From contig NZ_JAJSLX010000002.1 of assembly GCF_021290925.1 (NCBI RefSeq), positions 337,001 through 401,000 of the forward strand: 64,000 bases of DNA. The letters run 5' to 3'. A program made the translations under genes and the position numbers. Below, piece after piece: positions 27,472 through 36,555 of this stretch. Every line of letters begins with the position of its first letter. Position 1 is the stretch's first letter. The notes beneath the pieces were generated by a model that saw only the letters and a list, made by a program, of their open reading frames with translations, did no database searches and was not told the DNA's origin. The DNA is from Sessilibacter corallicola (GTDB lineage: Bacteria > Pseudomonadota > Gammaproteobacteria > Pseudomonadales > Cellvibrionaceae).

Positions 27472-28014
27472 TTAAGGCTCAGAAGCTTCCGCTAGAGATT
27501 TCATTTTGTTCATAACAAGAACAATGTCTTTCTTAAAAGGCCCCTCAAGAATCAGCGTAAAAAGCCCCGCCATAGAGCCTTGAAACACCACTTCATGGGT
27601 AAAGATGGTTTCCTCAGTTTCCGATGGCTCAAAGTAGCGTTTCAGCAGCACTGTTTGCCCCAGTGGCAGCTTCAAAACCTCTTCAAACGATACACCAGTA
27701 TCGATGTTCTGTAAGACAAACTTTGTCCGAGACGGCGTGCCTTTGCCTTTTAAATAGCCGACTGCGCCATTTTCGAATTCGTAACCCTGTTCGAGGTTCG
27801 AGTAAATCAGTCGCTCATCGAATGACTTCCAGTTGTCTACATCTTCCCACAAACCCCAAATAGTGGCTTTTGATGCTTGGGTTTTAACCGATAACTTAAA
27901 GGCGTATCCGTCTAAATCGACGATGTCATCACGGCTGGCTTCATTCGATGCTGCACTGATCGAAAAACTCATAGGAATCACTAAGCTGAGGGCGATAAGA
28001 AAATGCCGAATCAT
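27472..28014 (-). CDS. Exported SRPBCC-fold protein
   Basis: 180 residues. Signal peptide 1-22 (MIRHFLIALSLVIPMSFSIS then AAS). The remaining part fits the START/polyketide-cyclase SRPBCC fold: SVKTQASKATIWGLWEDVDN WKSFD pattern near 42-67, GYLKGKGTPSRTKFVLQNID in the middle, and a long C-terminal helix (FKKDIVLVMNKMKSLAEA). Such proteins bind hydrophobic small ligands; a periplasmic location is unusual. Single gene, no functional partner evident. Confidence 0.75.
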   Translation of the reverse strand: MIRHFLIALSLVIPMSFSISAASNEASRDDIVDLDGYAFKLSVKTQASKATIWGLWEDVDNWKSFDERLIYSNLEQGYEFENGAVGYLKGKGTPSRTKFVLQNIDTGVSFEEVLKLPLGQTVLLKRYFEPSETEETIFTHEVVFQGSMAGLFTLILEGPFKKDIVLVMNKMKSLAEASEP

Positions 28015-28212
28015 TGGGTTTGGTCTACGTTGGTTTTACTGAGGTTCGAGCAATTGTAGCAAGTTCTCGGTTACTGCTGGGGGAAGGGAGCTGCGTTGTG
28101 ATCGAATGAATAGATTTTTGAAGCTGATAAACCAACCGAAGCGCAACATGGGCAATGATTAATTGGGGGAATTACCACACCCATGCGCTGGTTGTTTTCT
28201 AGGGATACACGA

Positions 28213-28884
28213 CTATTTTTTGTAAACGCCAATGCCGTTATCAATTGCGTAGCGAATTAATCCCGCAGAATTATTAATGCCTAACTTTTGCTTGATTTTA
28301 AGTCGGTGCGCCTCAACGGTGCGAACGGAAATATCCATTTTTCGGGCAATCTCTTTATTGCCCAAGCCTTCGGTTAAGTGGGTCAGAACATCGGTTTCGC
28401 GCGCAGAAAGACCGGCTTTATTGCTATTTTCATTGGTCGGAGTTTCGGTGAATTCGCTGAAAAGAGTTTTAGCAACACTGGAGCTGAAATAAGTGCCCCC
28501 TTGATTGACTGTTTGAACCGCTAAAATAATTTCTTCGGTGGGCGCGTCTTTTAAAACGTAGCCAGACGCACCGGCCTGAATAACTCGCGTTATGTATTCA
28601 CGGTTATCGTGCATGGTAACGATGAGCAAGCCGACGTTGGGAAATTTTTCCCGGATTTTTTGGCAGGCTTCAAGGCCGTTCATTTCGGGCATGGAAATAT
28701 CTAACAACACAACATCGGGTGATAGTCGCTCGGTTTCTTGGAGAGCTTCCAAACCGTTGCTAACGTCGGCGAGAACTTCAATGTGCTTGTCACTTTCAAG
28801 ACTTACTTTCAGTCCGTCGCGAACCATAGGATGATCGTCGGCGATAATAATTTGAATGGGAACACGAGCGCTTTCTTGATTCAT
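28213..28884 (-). CDS. NarL/FixJ-type response regulator
   Basis: 223 residues. Receiver at about 9-125: IIADDHPMVRDGLKVSLES, phospho-acceptor Asp in VVLLDISMPEMNG, and Lys in YVLKDAPTE. LuxR-type helix-turn-helix at about 155-215: GLSARETDVLTHLTEGLGNK EIARKMDIS pattern with RTVEAHRLKIKQKLG. It overlaps the kinase gene by 4 bases (ATGA), so the pair is translationally coupled. Probable target by position is the TRAP operon at 30842-33887. Confidence 0.92.
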   Translation of the reverse strand: MNQESARVPIQIIIADDHPMVRDGLKVSLESDKHIEVLADVSNGLEALQETERLSPDVVLLDISMPEMNGLEACQKIREKFPNVGLLIVTMHDNREYITRVIQAGASGYVLKDAPTEEIILAVQTVNQGGTYFSSSVAKTLFSEFTETPTNENSNKAGLSARETDVLTHLTEGLGNKEIARKMDISVRTVEAHRLKIKQKLGINNSAGLIRYAIDNGIGVYKK

Positions 28885-30272
28885 ATATTAATTACTTCAG
28901 AAGATAATGTGGATTCGTCGGCGACGGGTTTGGGGTTTAATTCAAAAACGGCTTTTAAAACGGTACCGCCGTCGGTTTTGCTCGCCAGGGTGAACTTTCC
29001 GCCGAGCAATTCAACGCGTTCGCGCATATTAATAATACCAATACCTTGGTTTTGCCGTTTTGTCGAAAACCCGCATCCGTTATCACAGAGTTTTAATTGT
29101 AAATTGTTGGTGTAGCTTTTGATGCTAATCGTCAGTGTGGTTGCTTTAGCATGCTTGCGAATATTGGTAATGGCTTCTTGAATCACTCGATACACCGTCA
29201 TTTCTACGGCGTCGGGTAAACGCTGTTTCGGCAATTGAATTTTGCGATTCACATTCACGTCTGACTGTTCTTCTAACTCGTCGAGTAATTCATGAATTGC
29301 AGATTCCAGTCCTAAGTCATCGAGCATAATAGGACGCAAATTTTTTGAAATACGTCGGACTTCTTGAATCGCGGTATTCAATTGATTTTCGGCTTTTTCC
29401 AAGTGTTCAACCGAATCGGGCTCGCCCCATTTTTTCTCGGCGATATTCAACCACAATTTAGTCGACACTAATAATTGATTGATACCGTCGTGAAGTTCGC
29501 GGGAAAAACCTCTGCGTTGAATGACTTGAAAGGTAATAAACCGATTAGCCAATTCTTGTAAACGTTTATCGGCCAGCTGAGCGGTGTGCGTGTTGACAAC
29601 AATAACAATAACCACAACCAGCGCGAGTGTAATTAACAATAAAAAAGTAGCGGCTAAAAAACTGCTGCGTACATTAGCAGAAACTTTTTCTTCCATAATG
29701 GTTACGTCGGCGGCGATATTATCAACGTAAAGGCCGGTTCCCATCATCCAGTTCAATTCAGGAATAATGACAACGTAACTGAGTTTATGGCGTTCGGATT
29801 TTACCGTAGGTTTTTTCCAAATGTATCTGTGAAAACCGCCGCCATTATTGGCAACTTGCAATAATTCTTGAATAACGTACTGACCGGTTTCATCTTGAAA
29901 ATCTATAAGGTTTTGACCTTCTAGCTCAGGCTGAGTGGCGTGAACGAGGTTAACGCCATTTTGATCGTACACGAAAAAATAACCGTCTGAGTCATAGACC
30001 AAACCGCGCAATGTATCTTTGATTTTGTATTCGGCGATGGATTTTTCTAACCCTAACTCCAACTCTTCTAAGATAGGGTCGATGGAGTTCATCGCGAGAG
30101 TAACGTAATTTTCCAGCGACTTATGTTTGTCGGTAATTAACGTTTCTTCAAAAATTTCCGCTTGTTGCTGCGAGAGCGTTTTCGCTTGTTGTTGATAAAC
30201 CCAACTGATCGCAATGGAAAGTAGGATGAGCGGCAGGATCGATACCAGCAGTATTTTGGCTTTTAGTGGCAT
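28881..30272 (-). CDS. Sensor histidine kinase with single Cache domain
   Basis: 463 residues. Membrane segment 6-24, extracytoplasmic sCache_2-like sensor (about 40-200) with GYFFVYDQNGVNLVHATQP and WMMGTGLYVDNI, second membrane segment about 207-228 (FLAATFLLLITLALVVVIVI), then a HisKA_3 dimerisation helix with phospho-His in SRELHDGINQLLVSTKL and a HATPase ending with LCDNGCGF and GIGIINMRERVELLGGKF. sCache_2 sensors often bind short carboxylates or keto acids, which fits the TakP-like TRAP system next door. Partner: the regulator at 28213. Confidence 0.9.
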   Translation of the reverse strand: MPLKAKILLVSILPLILLSIAISWVYQQQAKTLSQQQAEIFEETLITDKHKSLENYVTLAMNSIDPILEELELGLEKSIAEYKIKDTLRGLVYDSDGYFFVYDQNGVNLVHATQPELEGQNLIDFQDETGQYVIQELLQVANNGGGFHRYIWKKPTVKSERHKLSYVVIIPELNWMMGTGLYVDNIAADVTIMEEKVSANVRSSFLAATFLLLITLALVVVIVIVVNTHTAQLADKRLQELANRFITFQVIQRRGFSRELHDGINQLLVSTKLWLNIAEKKWGEPDSVEHLEKAENQLNTAIQEVRRISKNLRPIMLDDLGLESAIHELLDELEEQSDVNVNRKIQLPKQRLPDAVEMTVYRVIQEAITNIRKHAKATTLTISIKSYTNNLQLKLCDNGCGFSTKRQNQGIGIINMRERVELLGGKFTLASKTDGGTVLKAVFELNPKPVADESTLSSEVINI

Positions 30273-30687
30273 TAGAAATCCACCTCGTGTTGCTTGCTTT
30301 TATTTGAATTATTGTAATTTGGGGTAATTTTTCCCCAATAGTAGATAGTATTGGGATAATTGAGAAGAAAAAATTTTATCTAGCAAACTTATTAGATCAA
30401 TATTTAACAGTCTTTTCTTATTTTCATTCGCTTTTCATTGATCAATATAGACGAATTTTACCCGTTAATATTGGCGGCTGCTCAGTCGCTATTGCTAAGA
30501 AAAACTCTGCGTTTTTTTGCTGCTTTACGGGTTATATGCTTTGTTATTAGTAATCTTATTTTTAGGCAATTATGTTATTAAGTGTTGAGGAGCGTGTGTA
30601 ACTCGGCGTGATTTTGTAATACGAGGGTTGTTTCGTTAGCGAAGGTTTAGTTCATTTTTGGAAAAACAGAAGTTCTAGAACAGAAAT

Positions 30688-30714
30688 AAAAAAGGCCCCA
30701 GAAACTGCGGGGCC
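30688..30714 (-). terminator. Terminator of the second TRAP operon
   Basis: On the minus strand GGCCCC pairs with GGGGCC (30709-30714 with 30694-30699) and is followed by a run of Ts (A run at 30688-30693 on the + strand). Confidence 0.8.
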
Positions 30715-30805
30715 AAAAGGTCTATAAATAACCAACGAACGATAATCCAATAAAGTAACTTTGATCTTTTTTTGGTCTCTGGTAAATAAGACTTTGATCT
30801 AAAAC

Positions 30806-30837
30806 AAATACGAAAATCTATCAGTCTATTCGTATTT
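30806..30837. repeat. Inverted repeat just after dctM
   Basis: AAATACGA (30806-30813) and TCGTATTT (30830-30837) with a 16-base loop, 5 bases beyond the permease stop codon. Possibly an mRNA 3' stabilising hairpin. Confidence 0.4.
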
Positions 30838-30841
30838 ACTC

Positions 30842-32131
30842 TTAAACCAATCCGTAGAAGCCCGGGAATACCATGATTGAAACCAATACTGCTACTTGCA
30901 TTAAGATAAACGGAATAATTCCGCGATAAATCTGTGTCGTTTTAATCTCAGGCGGTGCGACCCCTTTCAGATAGAATAGGGCAAAACCAAACGGTGGTGT
31001 CAGGAACGACGTTTGTAAGTTCATGGCAATTAAGATGGCAAACCACAGTGGTGCAATACCTAAGGCATCGGCAACTGGCGCCAAAATTGGCACGATAATG
31101 AAGCTGATTTCAACGAAATCGATGAAGAAGCCGAGAATCAAAATTGCAATCATTGATAGAACAAGGAAGCCCGTTGCACCGCCAGGTAAGTTGGTCAACA
31201 CTTCTTCAACAATGTAATCACCGCCGGTGTAGGTAAAGGCCATCGAGAAAGCGGTTGCGCCAAGTAAAATAGCAAAAACCATCGCCGAAATTTTTACGGT
31301 TTCTTGTGCTGATTCGTACACCATTTTCCAGCTGAATTGGCCGTAAACTGCCGCAAGAACCAAGGCACCAATACCACCCAAGGCAGAAGATTCAGTCGGT
31401 GTTGCAATACCGGCAAAAATCGAACCCAATACAATCAAAATTAACGCAAGCGGTGGAATAATCGCTTTTAATGCGCGAACGTATTGTTCGTGTTTGTGCT
31501 CGATATCTTCATCAACGGGAAGTGCCGGTGCAGCTTCTGGCTTGATGTAGGTGTAAATTAAAATATAAGCAACATAAACACCGATCAGCAATAAACCTGG
31601 GCCAATTGCTGCTTGGAATAAGTCACCTACTGGAATACCCAGTACATCACCTAAAATAATCAAAATGATTGACGGTGGAATAATTTGACCGAGAGTACCA
31701 GATGCGCAAATGGTGCCGCAGGCAAGAGATTTGTCGTATTTATACTTCAACATAACTGGCAGAGAAATTAATCCCATTGCCACAACAGAAGCACCTACAA
31801 CACCGGTTGAGGCTGCGAGTAAAGCACCAACCAATACCGTAGAAATTGCCAAACCGCCGCGAATACCGCCAAACAATTTACCCATAGATTCAAGTAATTG
31901 TTCAGCCAATTTGGTTTTTTGAAGCACGATACCCATAAAGATAAACAGTGGTACGGCCATTAAAACCACGTTTTCCATAATGCTTTGCACACGGAAAGGC
32001 ATAAACGCAAACATCTCTGGCCCTTCGGCAATAATTCCGAAAATAAGGGCAATACCGCCGAAGGTGAAGGCTACCGGAAATCCGAATAGCAACATCAGCA
32101 AGGCGACAACAAACATAATAATACCGATCAT
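30842..32131 (-). CDS. TRAP transporter large permease (DctM/TakM type)
   Basis: 429 residues, standard DctM length, about 12 membrane segments. Hallmarks include FGFPVAFTFGGIALIFG at the start, ASTGVVGASVVAMGLISLPV near 108-127, GTLGQIIPPSIILIILGDVL and the late LQTSFLTPPFGFALFYLKGV with the conserved TPP motif. It overlaps the small permease gene by 4 bases (ATGA). It is the ion-coupled subunit of the second TRAP importer. Confidence 0.94.
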   Translation of the reverse strand: MIGIIMFVVALLMLLFGFPVAFTFGGIALIFGIIAEGPEMFAFMPFRVQSIMENVVLMAVPLFIFMGIVLQKTKLAEQLLESMGKLFGGIRGGLAISTVLVGALLAASTGVVGASVVAMGLISLPVMLKYKYDKSLACGTICASGTLGQIIPPSIILIILGDVLGIPVGDLFQAAIGPGLLLIGVYVAYILIYTYIKPEAAPALPVDEDIEHKHEQYVRALKAIIPPLALILIVLGSIFAGIATPTESSALGGIGALVLAAVYGQFSWKMVYESAQETVKISAMVFAILLGATAFSMAFTYTGGDYIVEEVLTNLPGGATGFLVLSMIAILILGFFIDFVEISFIIVPILAPVADALGIAPLWFAILIAMNLQTSFLTPPFGFALFYLKGVAPPEIKTTQIYRGIIPFILMQVAVLVSIMVFPGFYGLV

Positions 32132-32658
32132 AGCGTCACCTGCGGATTATTGTGGTTCTTATTATTTCTTAATTCATTGATTCGGCCGAGGATCAGTCCT
32201 AAACCTGCAATTGCCGTGGCAAAGAAAGCAAACGGAATGACTGCTTTAATAATCCAACGGTAGGGAAGGCCGCCTGGATCGCCAGAACCTTCGCCAAGCT
32301 CGAAAGCTTCTCTTGCGAAGCCAACACCGTAGTAACCTACCAGTGCGCAGAACGGAATTAATAAAATGAGTCCGCCAAAAATATCAATCCAACATTGAAT
32401 CTTGTTAGACATTCGTTCGTAAACGAGATCAACTCGCACGTGTCCGCCAGCGGTTAGGGTGTAAGGTACGCCTAACATAAACATTGACGAAAATAGGTGC
32501 CATTCCATTTCTTGCATGCCGATCGAAACGTCGTTAAAAACGTAACGCATAACAACGTCGACAAATACGTTGATCAGCATCAGTACAAATAAAATGGCCG
32601 AAATTTTACCGAGCAGTTCCGAGAACCCGTTCAGCATTTGTTCGGCTTTAACTAGCAT
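32128..32658 (-). CDS. TRAP transporter small permease (DctQ/TakQ type)
   Basis: 176 residues with four hydrophobic segments (about 17-38, 52-70, 90-112, 132-155). Typical features are VDVVMRYVFNDVSIGMQEME and GGHVRVDLVYERMS. ACAGGAGAC precedes the ATG. Stop overlaps the dctM start. Confidence 0.92.
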   Translation of the reverse strand: MLVKAEQMLNGFSELLGKISAILFVLMLINVFVDVVMRYVFNDVSIGMQEMEWHLFSSMFMLGVPYTLTAGGHVRVDLVYERMSNKIQCWIDIFGGLILLIPFCALVGYYGVGFAREAFELGEGSGDPGGLPYRWIIKAVIPFAFFATAIAGLGLILGRINELRNNKNHNNPQVTL

Positions 32659-32780
32659 AACGTCTCCTGTAGCGCGAGAAGCGTTTTTCTATATTTATAG
32701 ATTTATAGAGTGAGCTTTATTGCTTTTGAAATTGTGTACGCTCTTATTATTGTTATTATTTTATCGGTAGAGTGCAGAAG

Positions 32781-32800
32781 GCCGAGGCGTGCGCCCCGGC
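32781..32800 (-). terminator. Intercistronic hairpin between binding protein and permease genes
   Basis: GCCGAGGCG and CGCCCCGGC pair around TG with one mismatch, 11 bases after the binding-protein stop. No T run is present, so it more likely acts as a partial terminator or 3' stabiliser that keeps the binding protein in excess over the permeases. Confidence 0.5.
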
Positions 32801-32810
32801 ATTGATTGAA

Positions 32811-33887
32811 CTACTGAGCAATACTGTTTAAATAAGCCTTATCAGAAATTTCAGTCCATTTACGAACTTTTTCTAAATAGGTGGCTTGTGAATCAAGAAT
32901 CTTCTTAGCAAGTTCATCGTTAGCAGAGTACTTTTCTAACAAGTCATTATTCACTTTACGCATACTTTCAATAACTTCGCTTGGGAAAGTTTTGATTTCA
33001 ACGTTAGGGTATTGAGTTTTAATAACTGCTAGGTTTTCAGAAGACTCGTGGTAAGAGTGGATATACATTTCGTAAGCAGCGGCGCGCATTGAAACACGTA
33101 GAATTTCTTGAAGATCTTCAGGTAATTTGTCCCAAGAACGCTTGTTGATTAAGAATTGCAATTCCGTTGCTGGCTCGTGCCAACCGGTGTAGTAGTAAGG
33201 TGCAATTTTGTGGAAACCCATACGTAAATCTAGAGAAGGGCCAACCCACTCAAGTGCATCAATGGTGCGACGCTCTAATGCGGTGTACAACTCACCAGGA
33301 GGAATGTTAGTTGGTTTTGCACCTAGCTCTGCAATAACTTCACCCGCAAAACCTGGGATACGCATTTTTAGGCCTTTTAAATCTTCAACAGATTTAATTT
33401 CTTTTTGGAACCAACCGCCCATTTGTACGCCAGTGTTACCACCAGGGAAACTCATCAAGTTGTATTTACCATACACTTCTTGCATCAAGTCCATACCGCC
33501 ACCGTAGTAGAACCAAGAGTATTGTTCTGGTGCGGTCATACCAAATGGCATGGTGGTGAAGAATAATGTCGCTGGTACTTTTCCTTTCCAGTAGTAAGAC
33601 GCAGAGTGACCCATGTCGTATTGGCCAGCGCGAACCATGTCGAATACACCTAATGGTGCTTTGTGTTTGTTTCTTGAATCAATGGTGATTTGTAAACGTC
33701 CACCAGACATTTTTTCGGCCATTGCAGCCATGTTACGCGGAGCATCCCCAAAAACAGGGAAGTTACTTGGCCAGGTTTCTGCAAGCTTAAGTTTGTAAAC
33801 CTTGTCTTGAGCGTGTGCAGTGGCTGCGAGCGCCAAGCTAGCAACACCGGCAACAAGCCATCGTTTTACGTTAGAAAGTTTGAACAT
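32811..33887 (-). CDS. TRAP substrate-binding protein, TakP-like
   Basis: 358 residues. Signal peptide 1-26 (AATAHA cleavage). It belongs to the TakP branch of DctP-type proteins: FFTTMPFGMTAPEQYSWFYY near 92-111, GGNTGVQMGGWFQKEIKSVE, LKMRIPGFAGEVIAELGA, then NIPPGELYTALERRTIDALE WVGP pattern and YYYTGWHEPATELQFLIN. In TakP the Arg of the MRIPG segment and the Trp/Glu region bind alpha-keto acids with a cation. Probable ligand class is a 2-oxo or hydroxy acid, by family. AGAGGAT precedes the ATG. First gene of the three-gene operon. Confidence 0.92.
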   Translation of the reverse strand: MFKLSNVKRWLVAGVASLALAATAHAQDKVYKLKLAETWPSNFPVFGDAPRNMAAMAEKMSGGRLQITIDSRNKHKAPLGVFDMVRAGQYDMGHSASYYWKGKVPATLFFTTMPFGMTAPEQYSWFYYGGGMDLMQEVYGKYNLMSFPGGNTGVQMGGWFQKEIKSVEDLKGLKMRIPGFAGEVIAELGAKPTNIPPGELYTALERRTIDALEWVGPSLDLRMGFHKIAPYYYTGWHEPATELQFLINKRSWDKLPEDLQEILRVSMRAAAYEMYIHSYHESSENLAVIKTQYPNVEIKTFPSEVIESMRKVNNDLLEKYSANDELAKKILDSQATYLEKVRKWTEISDKAYLNSIAQ

Positions 33888-34516
33888 GTTATTTTTATCC
33901 TCTCGTCATTCAAAAATACGAAGCGCGTGGGCAGAAAGCACCTTTACGGCGTAGTTAGTGTGTATTAGTTAACCGATACGATCTATTCGGTGGAGTGCGG
34001 TGTTGGTTAGGAATCTACTTAACTGAGGTGGGATTTGACGATGGAAATTGCGTATAACTACTTAGGTTAAAATTAAGTAAAAGGTCGAATATTGTTGAGG
34101 GGCGCCGTGGCTTCGGCTGTCGCGTTAGCGATTGAGTTGATCGTTCAAGGCGAAATTATATATGTTTTCTACTATTCGACTTTAGTATAAATCAAAGAGA
34201 TACCTGAAAATCACGGGTTTAACGAGAGCTTCACTCAGTATTTTCAACAGTTCTACGTTCTTTGTTCGTGATTATGAACAATAGTTTCAAATTTATTTTG
34301 CCATTACGTCTACTGACATCAAATTAATAACGATTACTGGTAAACGTTCATGCATTTATTCTAATGAATGGGTTGTCGGTCACATTCAGACCAGCATTTT
34401 TAATTAGAGGCTCCAATAAAAACAGCTACTAAAAATAAATATAAGTACTAATAAATATAAATACCAAAAAATAATAAGCAGTTCATTTCGATTAATCTAT
34501 GTTGATTGGGTCGCCT
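33888..34516. other. Divergent intergenic region
   Basis: About 610 bases with no gene, containing promoters for the TakP-like operon and the zinc-ribbon gene. A fragment AATTAGAGGCTCC near 34402-34414 resembles the tip of the 12288-12551 element. Nothing else stands out. Confidence 0.45.
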
Positions 34517-35065
34517 ATGAAATGTCCGCACTGTAAAACAGAAACGTTAGTTCCTTCCTTTATTGATTCTTTATTTCGAGGGCACACTTGCAATTTGTGT
34601 CATGGTCATTGGTTATTGATTGAAGATTATTTAAATTGGCTCGATCAACATAAGAGCCACCAATTCCAGCAAGATCCCGAATTTGAACTCGACGAATCCA
34701 AACAAGCACTTATTTGTCCGATGACCGGTGCGATTATGCAAAAATTCCGAATCGATGCGGAATCTGAGCATAAATTAAATTACAGCCACGCGGTAGGTGG
34801 CGTTTGGTTGGATAAGGGCGAATGGTCATTATTAAAAGAAAAGGGTTACGCTGGCTCATTAAATAAAGTCTTTACCTTGCATTGGCAAAAAATGATTCGA
34901 GAAAATCAAACTCACGCCAAGTTTGCAAAACTGTATCGAACCAAGTTTGGCAATATGGATTACGAACGTGTGAGAATTTTTCGTCATTGGCTTGAACACC
35001 ATCCCAAAAAATCTGAACTTATTGCTTATTTAAATGCGGCTGATCCTTATTCTGCTGAACGTTAA
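34517..35065 (+). CDS. Zinc-ribbon (TFIIB-type zinc finger) protein
   Basis: 182 residues from MKCPHCKTE at 34517, the usual start in this family; an ATG at 34499 adds six residues and neither has a strong ribosome site. Zinc ribbon: CPHCK (C-x2-C) then CNLCHGHWL. A second half-site with ICPMTG and GGVWLDKGEW follows at about 72-105, the repeated pattern seen in zf-TFIIB proteins. The C-terminal 75 residues are helical and charged, ending with NAADPYSAER. Function unknown, presumably cytosolic. Confidence 0.75.
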   Translation: MKCPHCKTETLVPSFIDSLFRGHTCNLCHGHWLLIEDYLNWLDQHKSHQFQQDPEFELDESKQALICPMTGAIMQKFRIDAESEHKLNYSHAVGGVWLDKGEWSLLKEKGYAGSLNKVFTLHWQKMIRENQTHAKFAKLYRTKFGNMDYERVRIFRHWLEHHPKKSELIAYLNAADPYSAER

Positions 35066-35615
35066 AGAAACCGTTTTTTCGATTAACTGATTAACTCAAT
35101 AATTCATTTTATTGAAAAATAGATGTTTCATGAGAGCTAATTTTAATTTTATTAATATAGGTAATTTAGAAACAATATTAGGGTGTTACCTAGCTCTGGT
35201 TTTAGCTCATTATTTGTTCGGTAAAGGCGGGTCTACTGGTATTTCTGCCAGAGTGGAACGATCGTTATATTTAAAGTATTAATTGTTTCTAATGTAAGGC
35301 AATTAATATTATCCACTGAAATAATGCCATCTTCTTATTCGAAATTATAATTTATATATGACCCCTAAATTATAAATCGAAATTAACGGTGTCTCTGAAA
35401 TACACACACAGTGTTACCTGTCCTAATATTAGGTAACACTGATGATTTTTATCCATTACTTTACAATTTCCATACCTTTTAAGAATTGACGACCAAAAAG
35501 AGTTTTGATATTTCTATTGTCAATCCTGTCACATATAAAAATAAGATTGTGTCACGATTTTTCATATTTCTCGGTTTTTCAGTCAAAATAAAAATAATTT
35601 TAAGGGGCTCAAACA
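35066..35615. other. Intergenic region
   Basis: 550 AT-rich bases with no gene. Contains the hairpin at 35409-35441 and another copy of GTGTTACCT near 35183. Confidence 0.5.
35409..35441. repeat. 11-bp inverted repeat with a palindromic core
   Basis: CAGTGTTACCT (35409-35419) and AGGTAACACTG (35431-35441) are exact complements. The overlapping core CCTAATATTAGG is itself a perfect palindrome, so two alternative hairpins are possible. It is about 175 bases upstream of the next gene. Confidence 0.5.
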
Positions 35616-36083
35616 ATGAACTTTTATGCTAAAACCCTTAAAGGCATCAACGAGATGCGTTCAAGATCTGGAGAAGTAAACCCTACAGCGCGCAGAATGT
35701 TGATTCTTTGTAATGGACAAACCAGCACCGACCAGATTATTGGTGCTGCAGGTAAAGCGGATGCAAAAAAATATCTAAAGTGGTTGTTGGAAGAAAACTA
35801 CATTACCAATGGTGATGAATCCAAACAAAGTCGCGATTACAATCAAGACTTAGTTATGTTGCCAAGCCATCGTTCGGCGGCTGAATTTGATAAAGCCAAA
35901 AATTTCATGATTAATACGATTGGTCATTTCCACGGGCAGTACGGATACTTGAGTTTAAAAACCGAAATTGCAAACGTGAAAGATTGCTTTGAATTAAGAG
36001 GTTTTTACGCTGAATGGGCAGAGAGTATGGAAAGCTTCAAACAATTCGATAAATTAAAGTCTGATTTATTTAAATTCCTGTAA
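35616..36083 (+). CDS. Conserved hypothetical protein with winged-helix-like N-terminus
   Basis: 155 residues, preceded by TAAGGGG. The N-terminal pattern FYAKTLKGINEMRSRSG then ARRMLILCNGQTSTDQI and a short YLKWLLEENYI helix resembles a domain found in many proteobacterial uncharacterised proteins (KTxKG, RRxLxLxDG), probably a winged helix. The second half (KAKNFMINTIGHFHGQYGYL, then DCFELRGFYAEWAESM) is helical with no known signature. No catalytic motif. Single gene in a sparsely filled stretch. I do not know its role. Confidence 0.65.
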   Translation: MNFYAKTLKGINEMRSRSGEVNPTARRMLILCNGQTSTDQIIGAAGKADAKKYLKWLLEENYITNGDESKQSRDYNQDLVMLPSHRSAAEFDKAKNFMINTIGHFHGQYGYLSLKTEIANVKDCFELRGFYAEWAESMESFKQFDKLKSDLFKFL

Positions 36084-36514
36084 TTGAGTTGTTTGTTCAT
36101 CTGGGTCGCTGTTTTCATGGATGTGTGTTCGTAGATTGTGAATTCATAAGTTGTGAGTTCATAGCTAATTTGTGAGCTTTTTGGGTAGATGTTTGGATTG
36201 TGTTTTTCATGAAGGCAGCATTTCTGTTACGTTCGGTTTTTTGTTTGATAGTTTGTTAAATCTAACGCGTTAGTTCTTTGATATAAGTTTTCTTATCTTT
36301 TTAAATAAAGCTTGTCTTTATTCTCGTCATTAATTTTTCCTTATTCTGTATTCCGTCTCTAAAGTTAATGGGTTAATTCAAATTTCCGTTGTTCTCTAGG
36401 TGTGATTCAAAATCTCAATATCACTGCTGTGCTGTTGAGCTTGTGAGAAATTTTAGAGGGATGGATTTGAGTGCGCTATTTAAGTGCGTTTTGTAGAAAT
36501 GAATAGGGAATCAC
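36084..36514. other. G/T-rich intergenic region with short direct repeat
   Basis: No gene. Two adjacent 15-base units, TTGTGAATTCATAAG (36136-36150) and TTGTGAGTTCATAGC (36151-36165), form a short tandem repeat. Otherwise nothing. Confidence 0.4.
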
Positions 36515-36545
36515 AAAAAGAGCCCGAATGATCACATTCGGGCTC
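36515..36545 (-). terminator. Terminator of the NosR-like gene
   Basis: GAGCCCGAATG and CATTCGGGCTC form a perfect 11-bp stem with a 4-base loop; on the minus strand it is followed by TTTTT. Confidence 0.92.
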
Positions 36546-36555
36546 GCAAATTTTA

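Larger units (their letters stand above)
30273..30841. other. Intergenic region between kinase and TRAP operon
   Basis: 569 bases, no gene. It contains the terminator at 30688-30714, the inverted repeat at 30806-30837 and two copies of ACTTTGATCT (at about 30759 and 30791). The kinase promoter should lie near 30300-30450, which is very AT-rich. Confidence 0.5.
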
